From assembly GCA_021324595.1 (NCBI GenBank), contig JAJPIV010000004.1, positions 1 through 36,465 on the forward strand: 36,465 bases of DNA. The letters run 5' to 3'. Below are positions 16,645 to 23,031 of this stretch, in pieces. Numbering within the stretch: the first letter of the stretch is position 1; each line of letters starts with the position of its first letter. Both the position numbers and the translations under genes were made by a program. Origin of the DNA: Actinomycetota bacterium (GTDB taxonomy: Bacteria > Actinomycetota > Actinomycetes > Streptosporangiales > Streptosporangiaceae). The notes beneath the pieces were generated by a model. The model saw only the letters and a program-made list of their open reading frames with translations. It did not search any database and was not told where the DNA came from.

Positions 16645-17633
16645 CCGCGCCGCCTGGGACCCCGGCGGTGATCGGCTTCGAGCACGTGAGCAAGGTCTAC
16701 CGCGGCGGGCGGGTCGCCCTCGACGACGTCACGTTCTCCCTGCCCCCGGGCGGCAGGCTCGGCCTCGTCGGGGAGTCCGGTTCGGGGAAGACGACCTGCG
16801 TGCGGCTGGCCCTCGGGCTGGAGCGGCCGAGCTCGGGCCGGCTGACCTTCCGCAGCGACCCGTACCCGCGCGGCCGTCGCGGGCTGCGCCCGCTGCGCAG
16901 GCAGGTCGGCTTCGTGCTCCAGGATCCCTACGACAGCCTGGACCCCAGGATGCGGCTCGGCGAGATCGTGGCCGAGCCGCTGCGGAGCGCGGGCCGCGCG
17001 GTCCCGGGCCGCGCCCCGGGCGAGGTCGCCGGCCTGGTCGCCGGTCAGCTCGCCGCCGTCGGCCTGCCCGGCGCCGACCTGCGCGCCCACCCGTCCCGTT
17101 ACTCGGGCGGCGGGCGCCAGCGGATCGCGATCGCCCGCGCCCTGATCGGCTCGCCCGCGGTGCTGATCTGCGACGAGCCGACCTCCAGCCTGGACGTCTC
17201 GGTCCAGTCCCAGATCGTCAACCTGCTGCTGGAGGCGAGCCGCGAGCGCGGCCTGGCGCTGCTGTTCGTCAGCCACGACCTGGACCTGATCGGGCGGATC
17301 ACCGAGACCGTCGCGGTGATGTACCGGGGCCGGGTCGTCGAGGCGGGGCCGGCTCAGCTGGTCCGCTCGGCGCCGCGCCACCCCTACACCCGGGCGCTCC
17401 ACGACGCCGTGCCCGCCAGCCACCCCCGCGAGCGCCGCCTCGCGCGGCCGTCGGCGGGCGGCGCGGCGGCGGGCGGCGCGTTGGCGGGCGGCGCGAGCCG
17501 CTCCGGCTGCGTGTTCGCCGGCCGGTGCCCCCGCGCCACGCCGCGGTGCCACTCCGAGCGCCCGCCCACGGTGCGCGAGCAGTCCCCGGAAGGGCCACGG
17601 ACTTATGATTGCTTTCACCCGATTTCCTCGTGA
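16641..17633 (+). CDS. ABC transporter ATPase, DppF/OppF-like
   Basis: 330 residues from GTG 16641, which overlaps the previous stop as GTGA. Walker A is GESGSGKT at 44-51, Q-loop VLQDPYDSLDP, Walker B VLICDEPT and the switch is SHDLDLI. The signature is YSGGGRQRIAIARAL, with Gly where Gln is usual in SGGQ(R/Q), a small deviation in a key loop. A Gly/Ala-rich repeat linker (about 275-290) precedes the Cys-rich end CVFAGRCPRATPRC and a last Cys near the C-terminus. It is the second ATPase of the importer. About 100 bases separate it from the last operon gene. Confidence 0.94.
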   Translation: MTAPPGTPAVIGFEHVSKVYRGGRVALDDVTFSLPPGGRLGLVGESGSGKTTCVRLALGLERPSSGRLTFRSDPYPRGRRGLRPLRRQVGFVLQDPYDSLDPRMRLGEIVAEPLRSAGRAVPGRAPGEVAGLVAGQLAAVGLPGADLRAHPSRYSGGGRQRIAIARALIGSPAVLICDEPTSSLDVSVQSQIVNLLLEASRERGLALLFVSHDLDLIGRITETVAVMYRGRVVEAGPAQLVRSAPRHPYTRALHDAVPASHPRERRLARPSAGGAAAGGALAGGASRSGCVFAGRCPRATPRCHSERPPTVREQSPEGPRTYDCFHPISS

Positions 17634-17690
17634 TCGCGCGAGCCGAGCGGGAACGGCCAGGACGGTGGCCCGGCCCGCCAGGATCGCGGC

Positions 17691-17732
17691 CATGGCGGGG
17701 AGGGAGGCGGTCATGGCGCGGAGGGAGGCGGC
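17691..17732. repeat. Tandem 21-bp duplication carrying two ribosome-site/ATG units
   Basis: CATGGCGSGGAGGGAGGCGG plus one base occurs twice in tandem (17691-17711, 17712-17732) with two mismatches. Each copy holds GGAGGGAGG and an ATG; the second copy supplies the ribosome site of the gene at 17736. The duplication creates extra out-of-frame ATGs ahead of the true start, which might lower its translation. Confidence 0.85.
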
Positions 17733-17735
17733 CGG

Positions 17736-19370
17736 ATGACGCTGCCCTGGGACGTGGTGATCGTCGGCGGCGGGCACAACGGACTCGTCGCCGCCGCGTA
17801 CCTGGCCGGGAAGGGACTGCGCACGCTCGTCTGCGAGCGACGCGACGTCGTCGGCGGGGCGGCGGTCAGCGAGCATCCGTTCGGCCCGCAGTACACGGTC
17901 ACATCCCTCTCCTACGTGGTCTCGCTGCTGCCCGCCAGCATCGTCCGCGACCTGCGCCTGCGCGAGCATGGCTTCCACGTGTACCCGCAGGGCCCTTACT
18001 TCGCGCCGCGCGCCGACGGCCGGTACCTGCGGCTGCCGCACGACCCCGCGGAGCGCCGCGAGCAGATCGCCAGGTTCTCCGCGCGCGACGCGGACAGCTA
18101 TGAGCGCTACGACGCGGAGATGGCGCGGCTCGGGGCGGTCCTCGGGCCGCTGCTGCACCAGATCCCGCCGCGGCTCGGGTCTCGCCGGCCCGGCGACCTG
18201 CTCGGCCAGGCGATGCTCCTGCACCACCTGCGCAAGGTCGACACCAGGCTGGCGGTGGACCTCACGAGGCTGATCAGCGGGAGCATCGCGGACCTCCTGG
18301 AGGAGTACTTCGAAAGCGACGCGCTGCGCGGCGTGCTATCGGTCTCCGGCGTGATCGGCATGTGGGCGGGCCCCCGTTCGCCGGGAACCGGGTACGTGAC
18401 ACTCCACCACCACGTCGGCGACGCCGGGGGCACGCCCGGCGCCTGGGGCTTCCCGCGCGGCGGGATGGGCGCGGTGAGCGAAGCGCTGGCCGCCGCGGCC
18501 CGGGCGGCCGGGGCGCGGATCAGGACCCGCGCGCCGGTCGCCCGGATCACGACCAGGGCGGGCCGGGTGACCGGCGTGGTGCTGGAGGACGGCGAGGAGA
18601 TCGCCTCGGGCACCGTGGTGAGCACGGTCCACCCGCGGATCACGTTCCTGTCGATGCTCGACCCGGGGGCGCTGCCGGGCGATTTCGTGGCCGACATCCG
18701 CCGCTGGCGGTCGCGCAGCGGCACCGTCAAGATCAACCTGGCGCTCGACCGGCTCCCGGTCTTCGCCAGCCACCCTGGCTTCGACCCGCAGGTTCACGGC
18801 GGGACGATCGTGCTCGCCGAGAGCCTGGACGACATCGAGGGCGCGTTCCAGGACGCGGCCGCCGGGCGGGCCTCGGAGCTGCCGTTCGCCGACGTGTGCA
18901 TCCCGAGCGTGTTCGACGACTCGCTGGCGCCGCCGGGCAGGCACGTGATGTCGCTGTTCACCCAGTGGGTCCCGCACACCTGGGCGGACGCGCCGGACGA
19001 GGCTGAGCTCGGCCGCTACGCCGACCGGGTGATCGAGCGGATGGACGTGGTCGCGCCCGGCTTCGCCGGCTCGGTGCTGCACCGCCAGGTCATCGGCCCG
19101 CACCAGATGCAGCGGGAGTACGGCCTGATCGGCGGGAACATCTTCCACGGCGAGCTGACCATGGGCCAGATGTTCCACGCCCGCCCCGCGGCCGGCTACG
19201 CCGACCTGCGCACGCCGGTCGGCGGCCTGTACCAGGCCGGGTCGTCGGTCCACGGCGGCGGGGGAGTGACCGGGATCCCGGGCCGGAACGTGGTCCGGCA
19301 GATCCTCGCCGACCGCCGCGCCGCCCGGTGGCGCCGGGCCCGCCTCACCTCGCGGCGGGCCGCCGCCTGA
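17736..19370 (+). CDS. FAD-dependent oxidoreductase, PYROXD2-like (copy 2)
   Basis: 544 residues from ATG 17736 with GGAGG upstream. It opens with PWDVVIVGGGHNGLVAAAYL (GGGHNG at 11-16) and LVCERRDVVGGAAVSE, and closes with GLYQAGSSVHGGGGVTGIPG. Its family is the same as the enzyme at 7923, and both share DDSLAPPGRHVM and GGNIFHGE/EGNIFHGD-type segments, but the sequences are clearly diverged, so this is not a recent duplication. It ends the operon and its 3' end overlaps the convergent MFS gene by 26 bases. The two paralogues could form a heteromer or act on successive intermediates. The substrate is unknown. Confidence 0.9.
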   Translation: MTLPWDVVIVGGGHNGLVAAAYLAGKGLRTLVCERRDVVGGAAVSEHPFGPQYTVTSLSYVVSLLPASIVRDLRLREHGFHVYPQGPYFAPRADGRYLRLPHDPAERREQIARFSARDADSYERYDAEMARLGAVLGPLLHQIPPRLGSRRPGDLLGQAMLLHHLRKVDTRLAVDLTRLISGSIADLLEEYFESDALRGVLSVSGVIGMWAGPRSPGTGYVTLHHHVGDAGGTPGAWGFPRGGMGAVSEALAAAARAAGARIRTRAPVARITTRAGRVTGVVLEDGEEIASGTVVSTVHPRITFLSMLDPGALPGDFVADIRRWRSRSGTVKINLALDRLPVFASHPGFDPQVHGGTIVLAESLDDIEGAFQDAAAGRASELPFADVCIPSVFDDSLAPPGRHVMSLFTQWVPHTWADAPDEAELGRYADRVIERMDVVAPGFAGSVLHRQVIGPHQMQREYGLIGGNIFHGELTMGQMFHARPAAGYADLRTPVGGLYQAGSSVHGGGGVTGIPGRNVVRQILADRRAARWRRARLTSRRAAA

Positions 19371-20694
19371 CGGCATGGAGCCGCCGCCGGGCGGCCGGAG
19401 CCCGGGCCGCCGTCCGGTGGCCGGCCCCGTCCTCTCGCCCGGCCGCGCCCTCGTGCTCCCCGGGCCCGGCCAGGCTGGCGCGCCGCAGCGCCGGGTTGGC
19501 CGCTCCGAGCAGCAGTGCCCCCGCCACGCACGCCAGGCCGCCGGTCACCACGGAGATCGTGGCGGTGAACAGCTGCGCGACCAGCCCGGCCTCCACGTCG
19601 CCGAGCGCGGGAGCGGTCGTCACCTGGGCGAGGTACAAGCTGGACACCCGCCCGCGCAGCGAGTCGGGCGTGTAGCGCTGCACGAGGGCGTTGCGCAGCA
19701 CTTCCGAGATCAGGTCGGCCATCCCGGCCAGCCCGAGGAACGCCAGGGCCAGCGGCAGGCTGCCGCTCAGCCCGAACCCGGTGACCGCGGCCCCCCAGGC
19801 CAGGCCCGCGCCGATCACGACCATGCCGGGGCGGCGGAGCCGCCCCGTCCAGCCGCTGGTGGCCGCGCCGAGCAGGGCGCCGAGCCCAGGGGCGGCGGCC
19901 AGCAGGCCGAACGTGGCCGAACCCCCGTGGAAGTGCTCCCTGGCCAGCGCCGGGAAGAGCGCGCCCGGCATGCCGAAGATCATCGCGCTCGCGTCGACGG
20001 CCAGCACCCCTCCCACGACGCCGCTGCGCCGGACGAACCGCAGCCCGGCGGCCATGGACCGCAGCCCGGGCCGGCCGGCCCTCCTGGCCGGCGGCAGCGC
20101 CCGGATGAACCACAGCGTCATCCCGAAGGTGGCGTAGCACGCCGCGTCGGCCGCGTAGCAGGAGGCCACGCCGCCCGGCCCGGCGATCAGCTCGCCGGCC
20201 AGCGCCGGCCCGCCCAGGCTGCCGAGCTGGCTGCCCAACGAGGCGAGCGCCGCCGCGGCGGCCAGCCTGGCGGTGCCGACCACCGCCGGGACGGCGGCGG
20301 TGGAGGCCGGCGAGCCGATGCCCGACATCGCCCCGATCAGCAGCACGGTCGCGTACACGGCCCACAGCCGGGGCCGGGGGAGCAGGGCGTTGGCCAGCAG
20401 CAGCGCGGCGAGGACCGCGACCGGCGTCCTGCTGGCCAGCATGAGCGTGCGCCGGTCGTGCCGGTCGGCCAGCATCCCGCCGGCGATCAGCCCGGCGAAC
20501 ATGCCCGCGCTGTCGGTGAGCGTCAGCAGGCCGACCGCGAGCGAGGACCGGGTGAGGGCGTAGACCTGCCAGCTCGCGGCGGCCGTGGCGACCGCGTCAC
20601 CCGCGGACGTCACGAGCCGGCCGGTGAGCAGGAGCCGGAAGTCCCGGCTCTCCCGCAGCGGGGCCAGGTCGATCACGATCGCGCCGATGCGCAT
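19345..20694 (-). CDS. MFS transporter (EntS/MFS_3-like)
   Basis: 449 residues, ATG 20694. It begins LAPLRESRDFRLLLTGRLVTSAGDA, typical of the MFS_3 group, with the loop-2/3 motif GGMLADRHDRRTLML and the second-half equivalent LRNALVQRYTPDSLRGRVSS. About 12 hydrophobic segments can be counted. The C-terminal 40 residues are a Arg/Ala/Gly-rich cytoplasmic tail (GHRTAARAPAARRR) that overlaps the convergent gene. MFS_3 members export siderophores, macrolides and other small molecules; the substrate here is not determined. A weak match to half of an iron-regulator (IdeR/DmdR) box lies upstream at 20742-20751. Its position beside the oxidation operon may be accidental. Confidence 0.9.
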   Translation of the reverse strand: MRIGAIVIDLAPLRESRDFRLLLTGRLVTSAGDAVATAAASWQVYALTRSSLAVGLLTLTDSAGMFAGLIAGGMLADRHDRRTLMLASRTPVAVLAALLLANALLPRPRLWAVYATVLLIGAMSGIGSPASTAAVPAVVGTARLAAAAALASLGSQLGSLGGPALAGELIAGPGGVASCYAADAACYATFGMTLWFIRALPPARRAGRPGLRSMAAGLRFVRRSGVVGGVLAVDASAMIFGMPGALFPALAREHFHGGSATFGLLAAAPGLGALLGAATSGWTGRLRRPGMVVIGAGLAWGAAVTGFGLSGSLPLALAFLGLAGMADLISEVLRNALVQRYTPDSLRGRVSSLYLAQVTTAPALGDVEAGLVAQLFTATISVVTGGLACVAGALLLGAANPALRRASLAGPGEHEGAAGREDGAGHRTAARAPAARRRLHAVRRRPAAR

Positions 20695-20816
20695 CCGGGG
20701 CCGCTCCGTTCACCCTCCGCCCGCCTGTGCCGGGCACGCGGTAGGCTAACCGACCCTGCCTGCTGGCTCCATCCCCTTTCGGGCCGGCCGGTATGGTCGT
20801 GATCAGGAGGTAGACG

Positions 20817-22088
20817 ATGCACCAGCCGCCCATCCCGCATGTCCGCGGTGCCGACCCGCAGATCGCCGACCTGATCGAGTCCGAGGCCAGGCGCCAGTTC
20901 GAGAAGCTGCGCATGATCCCGTCGGAGAACTACGTCTCAGTGGCGGTCCTGGAGGCCAGCGGCTCGGTGCTGACCAACAAGTACTCGGAAGGGTACGCCG
21001 GGCGCCGCTACTACGAGGGTCAGCAGTTCATCGACCCGATCGAGACCCTCGCGGTGCAGCGGGCCAGGGACCTGTTCGGAGTCGAGCACGCGAACGTGCA
21101 GCCCTACTCGGGCTCCCCGGCCAACCTCGCCGTCTACCTCGCCATGGTCAGCCCGGGTGACACGGTGATGGGCATGGCGCTGCCGATGGGCGGGCACCTG
21201 ACCCACGGCTGGCCTGTCTCGGTGACCGGCAAGTGGTTCCGCGCGGTCCAGTACGGGGTGCGTCCCGACACCGGCAGGATCGACCTCGACGAGGTGCGTG
21301 ACCTGGCCCTGCGGGAGCGACCGAAGATCATCTTCTGCGGCGGGACCGCGATCCCGCGCACCATCGACTTCCCGGCGTTCGCGCGAATCGCCGCCGAGGC
21401 GGGCGCGGTCCTGGTGGCGGACATCGCCCACATCGCGGGCCTGGTCGCCGGGGGCGCCCACCCGTCGCCAGTCGGCCACGCCAGCATCATCACCACGACC
21501 ACGCACAAGACGCTGCGCGGGCCGCGCGGCGCGATGATCATGAGCACGGCTGAGCACGCCACGGCGATCGACCGCGCGGTCTTCCCCGGCCTGCAGGGCG
21601 GGCCGCACGACCACACCACCGCGGCGATCGCCGTCGCTCTCAAGGAGGCGGCCACCGGCGAGTTCCGCGCCTACGCGCACCAGGTGGTCGCCAACGCCCG
21701 GGCGCTGGCGTCGGAGCTCTCCGAGCGCGGGTACCGCCTGGTCTCCGGCGGCACCGACAATCACCTGATCCTCATCGACCTGACGCCGCAGGGCATCGGC
21801 GGCAAGCCTGCCGCCCGTGCGCTCGACCGGGCCGGCATCGAGGTGAACTACAACACGGTGCCGTACGACCCGCGCAAGCCATTCGACCCGTCCGGCATCC
21901 GGATCGGCACGCCGGCGATCACCACGCGCGGCCTGGCCCCGGAGCACATGCCGCAGGTGGCGGCGTGGATGGACGCGGCCATCAGCGCCGCGATCAAGGA
22001 CGACGACGCCGCGATCGAGCGCATCGCCGGGCAGGTGCGCGACATGCTCGCCGCCTTCCCGATGACAGGGTTCGCCGCGCAGCCCTGA
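20817..22088 (+). CDS. glyA: Serine hydroxymethyltransferase
   Basis: 423 residues from ATG 20817 with AGGAGG six bases upstream. It interconverts serine and tetrahydrofolate with glycine and methylene-tetrahydrofolate, using PLP. Seen: MIPSENYVS near residue 33, LTNKYSEGYAGRRYY at 52-66, ADIAHIAGLVAGG at 201-213 with the PLP-contacting Asp and His, and the Schiff-base Lys231 in TTTTHKTLRGPRG. The segment GLQGGPHDHTTAAIAVALKE differs from the common GGPLMH form but is known in other SHMTs. Length fits the family. It has its own ribosome site and probably its own promoter, divergent from the MFS gene. It could be the housekeeping copy or could serve glycine and C1 units from the nearby oxidation operon; the sequence does not decide. 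Confidence 0.97.
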   Translation: MHQPPIPHVRGADPQIADLIESEARRQFEKLRMIPSENYVSVAVLEASGSVLTNKYSEGYAGRRYYEGQQFIDPIETLAVQRARDLFGVEHANVQPYSGSPANLAVYLAMVSPGDTVMGMALPMGGHLTHGWPVSVTGKWFRAVQYGVRPDTGRIDLDEVRDLALRERPKIIFCGGTAIPRTIDFPAFARIAAEAGAVLVADIAHIAGLVAGGAHPSPVGHASIITTTTHKTLRGPRGAMIMSTAEHATAIDRAVFPGLQGGPHDHTTAAIAVALKEAATGEFRAYAHQVVANARALASELSERGYRLVSGGTDNHLILIDLTPQGIGGKPAARALDRAGIEVNYNTVPYDPRKPFDPSGIRIGTPAITTRGLAPEHMPQVAAWMDAAISAAIKDDDAAIERIAGQVRDMLAAFPMTGFAAQP

Positions 22089-22109
22089 CCTCGCCGGGCG
22101 CAGGCCCCC

Positions 22110-22129
22110 GCCCCGCTGCCCGGGGCTTT
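22110..22129 (+). terminator. Terminator after glyA
   Basis: GCCCCG, loop CTGCC, CGGGGC, then TTT: a 6-bp GC stem with a short T run, 22 bases after the glyA stop. Confidence 0.55.
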
Positions 22130-22249
22130 GCGCGGTCGGCCCTGCCCGCCGGGGCAGGAGGCGGGCCCGCCGGGCCGGCCCCGGAGCCGGCCGCCTCCTG
22201 CCGCCCGGCCGGCCCGGACCGAAGCGAATACGTTTCTCAAGGCAAGCTC

Positions 22250-22278
22250 TTGTCATAGCCATCGCACGAATATATGTT
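22250..22278 (+). promoter_or_regulatory. Promoter of the DUF6504 gene
   Basis: TTGTCA at 22250-22255 and TATGTT at 22273-22278 are spaced by 17 bases. The -10 lies inside the SOS box, so LexA bound there would block RNA polymerase. Confidence 0.4.
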
Positions 22279-22280
22279 CG
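22267..22280. promoter_or_regulatory. SOS box (LexA-binding site candidate)
   Basis: CGAATATATGTTCG matches the actinobacterial LexA consensus CGAAC-N4-GTTCG at nine of ten fixed bases. A third half-site CGAAC follows at 22284-22288, three bases after the GTTCG. It lies about 115 bases before the DUF6504 start. Confidence 0.65.
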
Positions 22281-22396
22281 ATGCGAACGGCCATCTGCCT
22301 TCCCCACGGTGGCCTCGGGCACGGCGGGCCCGCGCCGCTGCCGCGTCGGCCGACCTGGCCGCCGGCGGGTGCCGGGCGAGCGGGGAGGTGGCGGCG

Positions 22397-22642
22397 GTGA
22401 GCGCGGTGCGACCGGAGCCGGCGCAGGTCTGGCTGAGTGAGGACAAGCCGGCCAGGTTCGTCTGGCGGGGCCGGCGGTACGCGGTGCTGTCAGTCCTCGA
22501 GTCCCCGCAGGAGGAGGCAGCGCAGGCATGGCGATGCTGGCGGGTCACGGCATCGCCGGCGCGCGGCGTCCCGGGCTCGGCCTTCCGGCTGTGCCTGGAT
22601 CTGGAGCGCGGGAACTGGTACCTCTGGCGGGATCAGGCGTAG
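22397..22642 (+). CDS. DUF6504 family small protein
   Basis: 81 residues from GTG 22397, preceded by GGGAGG with eight bases spacing; GTG 22388 is an in-frame alternative. An upstream in-frame ATG at 22274 lies inside the SOS box and is not credible. The protein reads QVWLSEDKPARFVWRGRRYAV-like sequence at about 10-30, then WRCWRVTASP and FRLCLDLERGNWYLWRDQA. The core 'P-x-x-F-x-W-R-G-R-x-Y' and the later 'W-R-V' and 'W-x-L' pattern fit DUF6504, a small actinobacterial domain that I recall near the ImuB/DnaE2 mutagenic repair genes. Function is unknown. Here it stands alone, but the SOS box upstream agrees with a damage-induced role. Confidence 0.75.
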   Translation: MSAVRPEPAQVWLSEDKPARFVWRGRRYAVLSVLESPQEEAAQAWRCWRVTASPARGVPGSAFRLCLDLERGNWYLWRDQA

Positions 22643-23031
22643 GGGCGGCGCCGGGACGGCGCGGGCGTGGCCGCGTCTTTCTCATGCGGGGGTAAAGAAA
22701 CGCGCCAGGGAAGGGCTGCATGGCGCGCCGCGTTCGTGCCGCGCCGGGGCGGCGGCTAATGTCGGTCGGCGCGACGGGAAGGCGCATGTCCGAATGGCAG
22801 CGCGCCGGGCGTGCCGTGCGATCGGCGCCGGGGGGCTGATCGGGCGGCGGCACACGGGGAAGGGCGTTGGGCCACGATGAGCAGCGGGGGGACAGCGGGC
22901 GCGGCCTGGGCGCCCGCGGCGGCCGGGGGCGCGGCCCAAGGTGACGGGGGCGGGCAGGGCCCGGCCCGGGGTGCGGGGAGGCCGGCCCGGGGTGCGGGGA
23001 GGCCGGCCCGGGGTGCCGGGAGGCCGGCCGG
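22643..23031. other. Intergenic region, low-complexity, with imperfect hairpin and triple repeat
   Basis: No convincing gene. An imperfect hairpin pairs CGCGT (22672-22676) with ACGCG (22700-22704) and a few more bases toward a GGGGG-containing loop; it may end the DUF6504 transcript. A frame from ATG 22877 to a TGA at 23087 would encode about 70 Gly/Ala/Arg/Pro residues and touch the TTG at 23086, but it has no ribosome site and no family features. The three 21-bp repeats lie at 22960-23022. Confidence 0.5.
22960..23022. repeat. Three tandem 21-bp repeats
   Basis: Unit GCCGGCCCGGGGTGCGGGGA plus G is present at 22960-22980, 22981-23001 and 23002-23022 with one mismatch in the first and one in the third copy; a partial fourth follows. 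The last copy supplies GGGAGG, the possible ribosome site of the next gene. Confidence 0.92.

Larger units (their letters stand above)
22089..22396. other. Intergenic region with terminator, large hairpin and SOS promoter
   Basis: No gene is recognised. It holds a terminator candidate after glyA (22110-22129), a 10-bp perfect inverted repeat CAGGAGGCGG/CCGCCTCCTG (22155-22164 with 22191-22200) enclosing further self-complementary GC stretches, and then an AT-richer stretch (22221-22290) with the promoter and LexA-type box of the next gene. Open frames through the GC-rich part look like shadows. Confidence 0.6.

Noticed and set aside
17605-17739. Possible 44-residue frame from ATG 17605 ending ATGA at the start of the second PYROXD2-like gene
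   Set aside because: It has no ribosome site, overlaps the preceding ATPase end, and its tail is created by the 21-bp duplication.
7923-19370. Carotenoid biosynthesis cluster because of the CrtI-like enzymes
   Set aside because: No phytoene synthase, cyclase or GGPP synthase is present, and the enzymes fit the PYROXD2-like branch.
22960-23022. CRISPR-like array
   Set aside because: Units are contiguous without spacers and only 21 bp; it is a simple tandem repeat.
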